Source of the DNA: Streptococcus mitis
GTDB taxonomy: Bacteria > Bacillota > Bacilli > Lactobacillales > Streptococcaceae
Direction: 5' to 3'
NCBI RefSeq assembly: GCF_003943935.1
Contig: NZ_RJOB01000001.1
Location: 138,043 to 202,042, forward strand
Length of the DNA: 64,000 bases
The position numbers and the translations under genes are program-made. The notes under the pieces are model-generated. The model saw nothing but the letters and a program-made list of their open reading frames with translations. It did no database searches and was not told where the DNA came from. Below, in pieces: positions 45,401 to 55,900 of the stretch (position 1 is the first letter of the stretch; each line of letters starts with the position of its first letter).

Positions 45401-48400
45401 CAAGCCTTTATCAAATTCTGCTCCAACTTGACTAGGTAAATTAGGTTGCTGATTGATATCGGTAGAGATAGAAACTGGATGAAGTTTGACAATTTTCTTC
45501 TCTACTTTATTTTCTTTAATCACCAATTCAGTTGCGACAGATTGCGTTTTTTCTGTTTGATTGTCAATACGAGGAGTTAGAGTAACACGACCCTTAGTAT
45601 AGAGCAACAAGTTCTGTCCATTCACTTCAAGATGACCACCATCAGCTGACTTGGCTTCCAAGTGGACATCTGACGCTGCAAATTCCGTCTGTGAACCATC
45701 CTCATAATGCCCAATCACATGATAAGGGAGAACTTGATCTTCTGTTGCTTTCTCTTTTCCTTCAACGCTTACTTCCAAACGAGTCAAAGCAGGTGCTTCC
45801 TTCACGAATTGAATCAAGTAAGTTTGAACCAAGTCACCCTTCTGGTCACTCAAAAAGACAGAAGCCTGATAACCATTATCAGCAGAAGCTTGCTGAACTG
45901 TTACCTGATAGCCTGTAGTCTGTGCTCCAACACTTGGGATTTTAGCACTGTAAGGAAGGGATACTCGGTAATAAGTCTTTCCAGGCTCAAAGTTTTCAAG
46001 AGTCTTATCTCCAACCGTGAGACCTGTAACAGTACTTTCTGTTTCCTTGTCGCTTGCGATAAAGGTTGCAGTTACTTCACGATCGTCATCTACCAATTTA
46101 CCAGTAGCCTCCGTACGTCCACCTTCCTTGTTCAAAGCAGCAGGATCTTTCAAGGTCCAAGACACAACATCTGTATCAATCAAGCTACCATCTGACAAAA
46201 CAGCAGTAACCGTTTTATCCAAATCAGCTGCCGTTGTACCAACTGGAACTGTCGCTACCTTAGGCAACCACTTATCAAGTGCAACTACTTTGACAAGGAC
46301 TTCAGCCTTAGCTTCGATACCTTCTACATTACCAAATACTTTTTTCTCACCTGCGCTTGTAAGCAAGTCAGATGGCACGTCCCATGTTACAGTCTTTTCC
46401 TCAACACTACCGTCACTATAAATAGCTGTTACTGTTCGTGGTAATTCAGGAGTGGTACTCACATCAGTTGTGGCCTTCACAGGAGCATAGGCTATAAAGT
46501 GACGGTTTTCTTTCTTACCAGACACGGTTGCAACTGTTGCACTATCAGATGTTAAACCAGCAGAATCTGCATAAAGAGTAAATTTACCTTCTTTTTCTGT
46601 TGATTTTACAATGACAACCCCTTTACCATTGAAGGCTTTTCTTTGCCATGTCCCATCTGCTTGAGCTTTGTAGCGCTCACGGCTAGCTTGTTCTCCATTA
46701 TCCACACCAACGATTTGTCCCTGACCATGAAGATTGAAATGAACAAGATTGTTAGCTGTCGGAACAACATTCCCTTCGCCATCAACAATTTCGTAATGGA
46801 TGTAAGATAAATCTTTACCATCTGCTGTGATAACATGCTCTTCTTTAGTCAGACGAACTCTTGCTGGCTCCCCAGCAGTTGTCACACTATCACGCGCAAT
46901 TTCGTTGCCATTTTCATCTCGAGCAATCGCAGTCAGTGTGCCTGGTTGGTATTTAACGAGCCATTCAAGATACAATTCACTTGGTTTAGCTCCCTCATGA
47001 TATGGACGTCCATCTTCTGTCGTTTTCTTAGTAAATTCCTTTTTACCAAGTGACTCTCCATTTAAGAACAATTCGACACTTGCTGCATTTGAGAAGGTAC
47101 GAACCGGAACCTTTCCATCGACCAGCATCTTACGATCCCTAAGTGTCTCATCAGTCCAGTTCCAATGTGGTAAAATTCGGACAGTTGGTTTTTCTTTAGC
47201 ACTATACCATTCACTACGGTAAAGGTAAAAATCATTCTTGGGTAAACCAGCCGTATCGATGATACCAAAGTAAGAACTTTTTACGGGTGTATTATCTTGG
47301 TTATGCCATGGAGTTGGCTCACCGATATAGTCAATTCCTGTCCAGATAAATTGTCCAGCATAGCCAGCATGATCACGGTCAAAAGTCCATGACTCAGTAG
47401 CTGTTCTTCCCCATCCAACACGGTCATTACCATAGTCAGATTGTTCATAGTGACGATTTGGACGGTTATCATGTCCAAGGATTTGAGCAGGATTGTAATA
47501 AGAATCACGCGTTCTAGTAGCTGAAGAAGTTTCAGAACCATAGATGAGCCAGTCTGGATGAGCTCTACGAACAGCTTCATAATTACGCTCTCCATAGTTC
47601 ATACCCACAGCATCCATGATTTCTGCAACTTTCAAGAAATCACCTGTAGACGCACGACTAAATTTATTTTCACCCATGGTTACGTAACGCTCGGTATCAA
47701 TCGCTTTGATAACAGCCTTCAAACGTTTAGCAGTTTCAATAGAACGAGGACTACCATTCGCTTCATCTACCTCATTTCCAAGAGACCACATCGCAATAGA
47801 CGGATTGTTCTTATCACGTTCTACCATTGTCCTAAGATCAAAATCAGACCACTTCTCTCCCTTCTTAGCCTCGGGATGAGTCGCATCTTGATCAAAGAAA
47901 CGTCCATAGTCGTAAGTCTTCTTGCCACCATACCAAGTGTCAAAAGCCTCCTCTTGAACCAAAAGTCCTAGACTCGCCGCAGCATCTAGCAACTGAGGGC
48001 TCGCCGGGTTGTGAGTGGTACGAATGGAGTTCACTCCCATATCTTTCAGAAGTTTTAATTTACGATAAGTAGCCTTATAGTTCTCTTCTGCACCCAAGGC
48101 TCCATTGTCATGGTGAATACTTACCCCATGGAATTTCATTCTCTCACCATTGAGAGAAAATCCTTCCTTAGCTGTCCAGTTAAAATAACGGTAACCAAAT
48201 GTATCTTCTGTTACATCAACTAACTGGCCTTCTTTATAGACTTTTGTTTTTAGAACATAAAGTTGAGGATGGTAACTTTTCGTTGTCCAAAGAGTTGGCT
48301 GATTAACCAGGATATTCTGATTAAATTGTGCTGTTTCATTTTCTGCCAAACTCTTAGTTTCAGAACGAACTAGTTCTGAAACAGCTTTACCCTCCTTAGT

Positions 48401-49618
48401 GAAAATCTGTTGCTCCACAAAGACATTAGCAGCTTTTTTATCTGTATTTTTAATCTTACTTTGAACTTGTGTTTCAACATTGCTATTTTTTTGTTCAGCT
48501 AATTTTGGTGTTGTAATGTGGTTCCCATTTTCCGCAACATGGACTTTATCACGATAACTAAGGGTTACATCACGATAAACCCCACTACCAGAATACCAAC
48601 GACTACTTGGTTGCTTATTGGTCACTTGAACGGTAATGGAATTTTCACTGCCATCCTTGTTCAAAAATTCTGTAATATCATAAGAAAAATGATTGTAACC
48701 ACTTGGATAATGGCCTACAAATTTACCATTTACATAAACCTTAGAATCCATGTAAACACCATCAAAATTGATACGAACATCCTTGTTCTTGTCTGCTTCA
48801 TTCAATGTAAAAGTCTTACGATACCAAGCTGTTCCACCATTTAACTGTCCACCTTCATTACGAGCAGGAGACTTGTGATCGAAGTCAAAATAAATACTCC
48901 AATCGTGTGGAAGATTCAATTTAGACCAATCATGAACATCCACATCTTTTTTTGAAAAATCTCCTTGGGCGTTTAGTTTAAAGTACCAATCTTTATTGAA
49001 GTCTTGTTTTCGATCTGATAATAGCTGCTTCTCTTTTTCAACATCCGCTTTACTTGACTCTTTAGAAAGCGCTTGCGTTTTTTCAGAAGAAGATTTGAGA
49101 TCTGTAGTCGGTTTTACCTGATCCTTTTCTGAAGTTTTCTTAGCATCCTCTTTTACATCTGTTTCAACTGCTGCTGTAGATTTCGGACCATCTTCCACAG
49201 TCTTTAGATTTGTCTCTTCAGATTTTTGCTTCTCCTCAGCTTCGTTTCCTTCTCCTACTTTATTCGGAGTTTCAACTTTAGGACCAGCCAATTCATGACT
49301 GCCCTCGTTAGCAGGTGTAGTAGTTTCAGTATCCTTAATCTCATTTTCTTCTGCTACTTCAGATTTTGGCTTTACAAACTCACGTCCACCATTCTCATCA
49401 GCCTTTGCGATAGCAGCTGCCACATCATCAGGAAGCTTATCTAAAGGCTGAGCTTGATGAACCGTTGTTTCTTCTGTTTGAGTATTGGATGAAGCCATCT
49501 CCTCAGCTTGTACAGCTGAAATACCAAATATACTAGCCCCAATCATCACAGATGCCACACCTATAGCAAATTTACGAATGCTATAATGACAACGTTTGTC
49601 GAAAATTCTTTTGTTCAT
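42443..49618 (-). CDS. bgaA: LPxTG-anchored beta-galactosidase, GH2, BgaA-like
   Basis: 2391 residues from the ATG at 49618 (GAGG 6 bases upstream; an ATG 12 bases earlier is rejected). YSIRK signal (KRCHYSIRKFAIG), Lys/Glu/Thr-rich spacer to about 200, GH2 sugar-binding, Ig-like and TIM-barrel domains (about 205-830) with acid/base Glu in SLGNEV (about 616) and nucleophile Glu in IYGSETSS (about 696). Several Big_4/Ig-like repeats follow, two CBM71-like modules (about 1555-1705 and 1900-2050), a G5-like domain (about 2160-2220), EFKGGVN repeats and LPETGERES. It should remove terminal beta-galactose from surface glycans. Named by similarity to pneumococcal BgaA, which is a little shorter (about 2230 residues). 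It is in a different neighbourhood here. Confidence 0.92.
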   Translation of the reverse strand: MNKRIFDKRCHYSIRKFAIGVASVMIGASIFGISAVQAEEMASSNTQTEETTVHQAQPLDKLPDDVAAAIAKADENGGREFVKPKSEVAEENEIKDTETTTPANEGSHELAGPKVETPNKVGEGNEAEEKQKSEETNLKTVEDGPKSTAAVETDVKEDAKKTSEKDQVKPTTDLKSSSEKTQALSKESSKADVEKEKQLLSDRKQDFNKDWYFKLNAQGDFSKKDVDVHDWSKLNLPHDWSIYFDFDHKSPARNEGGQLNGGTAWYRKTFTLNEADKNKDVRINFDGVYMDSKVYVNGKFVGHYPSGYNHFSYDITEFLNKDGSENSITVQVTNKQPSSRWYSGSGVYRDVTLSYRDKVHVAENGNHITTPKLAEQKNSNVETQVQSKIKNTDKKAANVFVEQQIFTKEGKAVSELVRSETKSLAENETAQFNQNILVNQPTLWTTKSYHPQLYVLKTKVYKEGQLVDVTEDTFGYRYFNWTAKEGFSLNGERMKFHGVSIHHDNGALGAEENYKATYRKLKLLKDMGVNSIRTTHNPASPQLLDAAASLGLLVQEEAFDTWYGGKKTYDYGRFFDQDATHPEAKKGEKWSDFDLRTMVERDKNNPSIAMWSLGNEVDEANGSPRSIETAKRLKAVIKAIDTERYVTMGENKFSRASTGDFLKVAEIMDAVGMNYGERNYEAVRRAHPDWLIYGSETSSATRTRDSYYNPAQILGHDNRPNRHYEQSDYGNDRVGWGRTATESWTFDRDHAGYAGQFIWTGIDYIGEPTPWHNQDNTPVKSSYFGIIDTAGLPKNDFYLYRSEWYSAKEKPTVRILPHWNWTDETLRDRKMLVDGKVPVRTFSNAASVELFLNGESLGKKEFTKKTTEDGRPYHEGAKPSELYLEWLVKYQPGTLTAIARDENGNEIARDSVTTAGEPARVRLTKEEHVITADGKDLSYIHYEIVDGEGNVVPTANNLVHFNLHGQGQIVGVDNGEQASRERYKAQADGTWQRKAFNGKGVVIVKSTEKEGKFTLYADSAGLTSDSATVATVSGKKENRHFIAYAPVKATTDVSTTPELPRTVTAIYSDGSVEEKTVTWDVPSDLLTSAGEKKVFGNVEGIEAKAEVLVKVVALDKWLPKVATVPVGTTAADLDKTVTAVLSDGSLIDTDVVSWTLKDPAALNKEGGRTEATGKLVDDDREVTATFIASDKETESTVTGLTVGDKTLENFEPGKTYYRVSLPYSAKIPSVGAQTTGYQVTVQQASADNGYQASVFLSDQKGDLVQTYLIQFVKEAPALTRLEVSVEGKEKATEDQVLPYHVIGHYEDGSQTEFAASDVHLEAKSADGGHLEVNGQNLLLYTKGRVTLTPRIDNQTEKTQSVATELVIKENKVEKKIVKLHPVSISTDINQQPNLPSQVGAEFDKGLPRKVAVTWDKVAEKELGHYHSFTLKGHVEGTDIEAQATVTVEGLQVAEEISLTLPKGETVQLPASVRAYHSNGTTIYKDVVWDQVPANFSQTEGVYEINGHLVGSNLTTKAHVRVSSQVVAGNNISKQWTGSQLPAAIVSNTGGDDSANALNDLTVSRTPTDAKNRWTTWRTNTDNDWASILFGNSGDLTKRFVDNLSVDFYTDGAIGLPKEYVIEYYVGQEVPDLPNDVNNAQRDSNHPFNNAANWKEVEHLKAPGQLSAGKTNHFTFDKVETYAVRMRMKKADGTAGIGLTELTVLGNKVVSSTSSEISIKVDGKDLEHFNPSKTDYYIPQSSKEITATASNNGLVTVVPATSEKGATRLILKAEDGTVLKEYRIFRDDEKESTQPAAAENSAKTLNVGDQLQLPAEVTVYYPSQAGWVKANLAVQWDAIPEHATEQEGSFEVTGHVIGTNLTTKIQVTVVAKGNQVLSENPSNNETDSKAFASTTNDTQAASHDRIFYINDGKYNEDGRWTNWSRTPKNQETSVGLLFKKDGKIASQSIGKVAIQFFKDSGTDAPEKMVLERYIGPAFTEPSTISRYEENADHPFNKAENWQEIPYKVSGEIVAGKPIEFNFDPIQTTAIRARMTRKSTTNGLAVVEFTAYSAGKGVEVETPSATISVDGKALENFDPNVTDYTLTAMSSQPKVTATTSGHGVVTVVNPGNINLPTLVRLVSKDGNLVKEYRLHFNTAFQTTPTEGVKNLVAETPSLEIEKTPLPFKEVIRKNPELAQGQRRVVSEGQDGEKVDYIQVVGTTRTLVHTEQRKAQDRIIEVGVKPSISNSKGEEPAPVNEVPEFKGGVNFVEASVNEVPEFKGGANFVEGAVNDISEYKGKQSTVGNQVAPVDEKPDFKDRVNPGVPQDSKLPEDKAAPETVGNQEVPVREKTEHPVQNIANNQTAERKASAVKGDQNSLPETGERESDTAIFLAGVSLALSAALLATKRKED
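42770..42955 (-). repeat. C-terminal repeats of the GH2 protein, shared with the other two glycosidases
   Basis: Encodes VPEFKGGVNFVEASVNE, VPEFKGGANFVEGAVND and ISEYKGKQSTVGNQVAP in tandem. The same pattern is found in the GH20-GH84 (50285-50590) and GH101 (59140-59380) proteins. Confidence 0.8.
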
Positions 49619-49647
49619 TAAAATCCTCATTTCTTTTTCTTGACACT

Positions 49648-49665
49648 AAGTAAGCGTTTACTTTT
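49648..49665. promoter_or_regulatory. Catabolite-responsive element (CcpA site) before the GH2 gene
   Basis: AAGTAAGCGTTTACTTTT holds the perfect palindrome GTAAGCGCTTAC-like core (GTAAGCGTTTAC) of cre sites. It lies about 60 bases downstream of the predicted transcription start and 30 bases before the ATG, a position where CcpA would block elongation. Confidence 0.8.
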
Positions 49666-49728
49666 TAGAAAAAATAACCTCCTTCAGAATACACAACTAA
49701 GCATCAAGTTTGTTTTTTATATATATTG

Positions 49729-49757
49729 AATATATCAAAATGAACAAAAAATTGCAA
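49729..49757 (-). promoter_or_regulatory. Promoter of the GH2 gene
   Basis: Minus strand TTGCAA (49752-49757), 17-base spacer ending TGA, TATATT (49729-49734). The leader is about 105 bases and contains an unused GAAGGAGG at about 49678-49685 with no start codon after it. Confidence 0.7.
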
Positions 49758-49855
49758 TCTTTTTTATGATTTTAATATAACAAAAAAGATTGAGGCAACA
49801 TCCTATAACGAGAAGCTTAACAATGGATAAAGAATCTGGTCCGAAACTATCAACT

Positions 49856-49924
49856 ATTCAAAAACCACACAGTATTGCTTTCAGCTTGATGATTCTCAAT
49901 ACTGAAATCACTGTGTGGTTTTAT
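49856..49924 (-). terminator. Terminator of the GH20-GH84 gene
   Basis: Minus strand AAAACCACACAGTG (right) pairs with ACTGTGTGGTTTT, enclosing a second small stem CAGTATTG / CAATACTG; a T run follows. The 356-base gap 49619-49974 holds this, the GH2 promoter and the cre site. Confidence 0.75.
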
Positions 49925-49974
49925 TGTGACATTAATGTTTATCCAGGATTATTGAATAACTCTTTTTCGAATTC

Positions 49975-52900
49975 TTAATCTTTTTTCCCTCTTTTGATAA
50001 AAGCGGCAGAGAGAACTAGTCCAAGACCACCTAACAAGGCTAAAGTAGCTGATTCTTCTCCACCTGTTGCTGGAAGTTGATCTTTAATTTTAGCAACCGA
50101 TGTTTGTGGTTGTTCTTGTTTTTGTGCTTGATCTGTTTTCACTGATGCACTTGCAAATTCATCGGACTTTTCAACAGTAGTTTCAACATCACGATTGCCA
50201 CTGCTCATCTTATCTCCATCGACTTTATCAACCGAATCTTTCAAGTTTTCCTCTGTTGGAGTGGCTTGAGGGCTTGCTGTTTCTTTATATTCTGGGACTT
50301 CATGGACAGCTGCTTCAGTGCCATTTACGCCACCCTTGAAGTCTGGGACTTCTACTACTGGTGATGGTAGCTTGCTTGAGTCTCCCATAGATTCAGTATA
50401 CTCTGGAACTTCATGGGTAGCTGCCTCAACTGCGTTTACTCCGCCTTTGAATTCTAGCCCTTCTACTACTGGAACCACATCATCACCTGCTGTTCCAATG
50501 GCTTGAGTGTATTCTGGAACTTCATGAACAGCTGCTTCGACACCATTTACGCCACCAGTAAATTCTGGGGCTTCTACTACTGGTGATGGTTCGTCACCCT
50601 TACTTGTAGTTGGAGCCGGTTTGGCTGGTTCCTCTGGAAGTTCTTGGTGGAATGTCGTCATTTCGTAGAACTCTGGTTTACCTCCTTCCCAAACAAGTTT
50701 CACATCCAATAATGGAGATTTATCTCGGACAGCAAATGTTTGGAAGCTTGAGGTAATCTCACCTATTTCTGACCAAGAATCTCTTTTATCTGATTTAAGA
50801 GTTCGAGCCAATACTCGAGCCTTCACTCCTTGCGGAAGACTTGAAACAAGTCGGATATGGTTCACATCTGTCGGTTCTGACAAGTGGTAGACCAGCTCAC
50901 CTTGTTCTTTCTCAGCCTTATAGCTAGTCAATACCTTACCATCTACAAGGTTGGTGTAGAGATTACCTTGGCTTTCACCACTGTTTCCTTGAACAGTTGG
51001 GTCATTAATTGGTTTCACGAATTCGCCATCATTGATAACCAACTCAGTGAAGCCTACAAAACGAGCATCATAGTTAGCTGTAAATAGAACACGGAGATAA
51101 TTGGCTTTAACTGGACTTGCAAGTTCACCCTCGATGTAGCGGTTTCCTGGCATCTTAGAATCATGTGTCCAACCATCTGTCAAGGAATCATCACGTGTCT
51201 CATTGGCAACACCATCACCAACTGTCACAAGATCTGTCCAAGTCTTGCCATCTTGACTGACTTGAATCTTACCATCACGGAGATAGTTTTGAGTGCCGTC
51301 TTGAATGTAAGCTCTAATTTTCTTGATTGCACGTTCACTACCAAGCTTCAAGGTGATATGACCATCTTTACGCGCATAGTCTGAAAACTCTACAAAGTTA
51401 TTGTAAACTCCGTCGAACAATTGATCCAAGTTCTTAATCTTACGAACGTCATTGCGACCATATGTTGGATGGATGCCCATTGATGTCGAATCAAGTGTGG
51501 TTGGTTGAACTTCTTTTGTCTGAACAAGTAGAGAGGTTGCTGTCACTGCTTGTTCTTGGTCAGTCTTGTTGACCAAACGAACATAACGTACCAAAGACTT
51601 ATCTGTCACTTGATCAGCTGGATACCATTCTTGGGCATTTGGAGAGTATTCCAAATTGAGGGATGGATTTTCTGCACCAACTGCTTGAATGAGTTCAGCT
51701 TGGTGAAGACGATCAAGTTTCATACCCAAATAACTCTTAGCTGGAAGTTTTGTTCCGCTCGGAATTTGCATATTATAACGGCCTAGGCTATCATCAACTG
51801 GAGTTGACTTCAAGCTTTCAACGTTTGTATCAGTCAATTGGCTATTGCCTGTACGTGTTTCAACTGAGAAGTCAGCGATACGCCACCATAGGTTGATGTT
51901 CTTAGTATTGCGAATACGAACATAGCGAGCTGAAATTGGAGTTTCGATTTCTTTGGTTTGTTCACCAGTCAAGCGATCCAATTCTTGCCATGAGTTACCA
52001 TCTGCAGAATATTCAAGAACACCTTCTGCTAATTTATCTCCTGAACCTTGGTGGAGACGAACCTTAGTCACAGGTTTGACTTCGCCTAAGTCTAGTTGTA
52101 CCCAACTATTTACTGGAGTTGTATCAGTTCGATCAGCATTCGCAAGCATGGCTTCAGTATTGTCACGACCGTCTGTAATCTGACCAACTGTCGTATTGTA
52201 CTTGTACATAAGATTTGGACTAATCGTCACAGTAGCTGGCTGTTTAGCACGAGTAACTTCCACAGGGCGGTTAACAGCAATTTCTCTTACAGCAAACCAA
52301 GTATTATCACGATCTGAAGTCGCAATCATTCGAACAGCCTTGGCACGAATATTGAGTTTTTCATATTTAATAAGAGATTCATTTCCAGTGTAGCTTGGTT
52401 CTGAAAGTGTTACCCACTCATCATTTTCATTAAGATACTCAACCTTAGCATTGTTAAAGGTATCACGAGGATTTGCTTGAGTTCCCATTGCAAAGGTCAA
52501 GTTTTGGAGTGGAACAGCTTTGTTAAATTTCAAACCAATGTAATCACCAGTCTTGATACTGTTTGGCGATTTGATTAATGCATGAGTTCCCAAATCTCCA
52601 TCAGTTACCTCAGCAAGTCCGCCTTCTACACCTGTACGGTTTGTGATAAATGTACTGATAACTTGGTCTGGATGCAAGGCTTTTTGAACTTCTGTTGCCA
52701 AGATTTCACGCAGTTCAAGCAAGAATGGACGGATATGTTGAACACCCAACTCAGCTTTTTCGTCATGGTCTACATAATGGAAGGTATAAGTTTGAGACTG
52801 TTCATATAGTTTCAATCCCTTATAGTAGCTATCCCAAAGTTTTGCAGAATCGTTCTTTTCGATAGCTTCTGTACCATCAAGGAGAGCACTCAAGGCATCC

Positions 52901-55900
52901 ATTTGGTCAATGGTATTGTCCAACCAATAATGGATTTGAGCACGCATCTTTTCATCACCAGATGCTTTATAAAGTTGAGCTGCAGCTTTTAGTTTCGCAA
53001 ATTCTGCACGCAAGCCTTCACGCTCTGCACCAACATCTTGACCAGCTTTCAACTTAGACATGAAGGCCGCCAATTTCGGTGCAAGTTCAACAGACTCTTC
53101 CAACTTCACAACACGACCATCCATGTTTTGGTTGATCATATGTTTACCAAGCTCACGGAAGGCAAGAGATGCTTCGCTATCTGTAAACTTACCATTTTCA
53201 ACAAAGTTGAAGGCAATATCGTTTACTTTCTTAGCTTCTTCTTCTGACTTCCATTGTTTCCATGCATATTGAGCTGCAGAGAAGAGGGCAATCTTAGAAG
53301 GCTCAGATTGTTGCATTGGATTCAACATGATACCTGAAAGAAGACTAGGATCAACATTTGGATGAAGGAATTTCTCACCACCACCTAAGATTAAGTGTTG
53401 TTTAGAGTTATCTGTAACAGGCCAATTGACCCATAGAGAAACTGGACGATAGGTCTTACCACCTGCAGTCAGGTTGTTCTTAAGGTTAGAGAGGAAGCTT
53501 TCGGATACTTCACCCCAGATCTTACCACCAGTAAGGGTCATAGAGGTTGAAGTTGGAAGATTTTCATTGAGTGCTTTCAACTCATCTTCACGGCCATTAC
53601 CCCAATATTGACCTGGGACAAAGATCATTTCCTTACGAAGGCCACCATAAGTTGCTTGTTTTTCAGTCAACCAGTCTGTCATGTCCTTCATCAAGCGGTT
53701 GTAGCTATTGTAGCCACCAACTGGACTTGGGGCATCATCGGCCAAAATACCGAACTCACGAACACCGACATCCATCAATTGAGTGAATTTAGCCTTAATA
53801 GTTTCAAGGTCTTTTTGGTAGTCAGCATCGTTGCCAAAACGGATACGGTTATTCATGAATGGGTGGATGGTCCATACATAACGAGTCTTATTTTGATTTC
53901 CGACACGCGCCAATTCACGAATTTCAGCTAGTTTTTCTTCTGGATAAAGTTCACGCCATTTCTTGTTGTGAAATGGATCATCTTTTGGTGCAAAGAAGTA
54001 TTGGGTCAACTTCAAGTCACCACCATAACGCATCAACTCAGCACGATCAGCATTGCTCCAAGGGTTACCATAGTATCCTTCGATAAAGCCACGGTTCTTA
54101 ATTTCAGCATAGTCTTCAACTGTTACGTTACGCAAGACTGGAGCTTCACTTTCATTAAGCATGTGTTTGAGAGTTGTCAAACCGTAGAAGACAGCATCTG
54201 TATCTTTACCGACGATAGAGATTGTATTGTTCTTGATTGACAAGGCGTAGGCATCAATCTTATCAAAGAGTCCTTGAGAAATTCCAGACACTTCTTTTTC
54301 AGCCTGGGAATTTTGACCATGAACACCAAGGTAGATGTTGGTAGCACCTGCCACTGCTGATTGACTGCTTGTATATGAGATTTGATGATCTTGTAAAACA
54401 CTCTTCAAGCGGTTACGAGTATAGATATCCAAATTATCCCCCATAACAAGATTAACTTGTTTATGGAGTTTTGTAACACCTTCATCGTAAGTTACTTTTT
54501 GTGGCGTTGGGAAGACCTTGTACTCTTTCTTAAGGTAATCTTGACTTTTCGATGCTGCAGCAACCGCCTCGTCACTTGTAGGTTTCGTAGCTACAAAGTT
54601 ATCCGCAAGTTCAGTTGTACCATCGCTTACTTCTTCAACTTTAGGTTTTTCTGGAGTCACAGGTTTCTCTGGACTAACTGGCTCTTCTGCATTGGTAGTA
54701 GAAACTGGTTTCAGAAGTTGAATTTCTGCAGCACTACCAAATCCTGCAACACCTGCTAGAACTTTTAACTCTACCTTATCCGTTTCAACTGCATCAAAGT
54801 TCACTGTTTTCTCTTTGGCATTGTTTTCCCAAGTTCCTGAAGCAACTTTAACCATCTGACCATCTTTTTGAGCATATATTTCATAAGATGTCACGACACC
54901 ATTACCACCACCTGGACGTGGAAGATAAGTCAAACCATTGACTTTTTCACTTGCTTTCAAGTTCATAGCAACTGTGAATGGTGCTTGATGTCCAGACCAT
55001 TTTGAATGCCAGAAGGTATTTGGATCATTGTCGAAGGCTTTTTCTACTGGACCTTCTGCATTGGTACCTGGTAATTCTTGACTAGTTGCAGAAACTGTAA
55101 AATGATCATTTGGAATCAAACGTGGATTTACAAATGGTTCATTTGACAACTCAGCACTATGCAAGATTCCTTTGAAACCACCGATCGTTTCAAGTGGTAG
55201 AACCAAGCTATTATGAGCAAAACGAGGATTAGCTGGATTTGCAATACGTTCAACCTTTTCACCATCTACATAAACTTCTGTAGATTGTGGTTTCGTTACA
55301 ACAGAGATTTGATAACGTTTGTTCTTTTCAAGTTTCTTGTTGAATTGAATATGGAATTGTTCAAAAGTATAGGCAAGGTAGCCATCCTTATCTGCAAGAT
55401 AAAGTTGATTATTGCCACTTGTTGAGAAGGTCTGTTCACCGTCACCAGTTACAGTAACATCCATTTTCAGGACATGACTTGGTCCTGCCTCACCAACTAG
55501 ACCTTCGATTGTACTGTCTTTATCGAAATTCAATCCTTTTTCACTTGTCTTCACTTTCTTAGCAAGGTAATCTTTGACAGTATCAGGATTGATCTTAAAC
55601 AAATCTTCTTCAGTTACGGTCTTTTCTGGATTAGATTGTGGTGCATAGACACTTGCTGGTTGAATACGGTCTGCATAGGTCTTAGCTGCACGATCGGAAC
55701 CCCAAGTGCGTTCTGCAGTGGATTGCATACTCTTGAAGAAGCGTTTAAAGATATCATAAGAAGTAAGTCCAGTTTCATGAAGGTCAATGTTATCATTCCA
55801 AACTGCATGACCACCACCAATGATATTAGGATTAGAGGCTTCTAGACGTAGTCCTCCACCTGTTGAGAAGTCATTTGGTGCCCAACGATTGTACTGAGTT

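Noticed and set aside
47558-47971. 137-codon plus-strand frame opposite the GH2 catalytic domain
   Set aside because: Antisense shadow of the barrel-coding region; no promoter or ribosome site seen.
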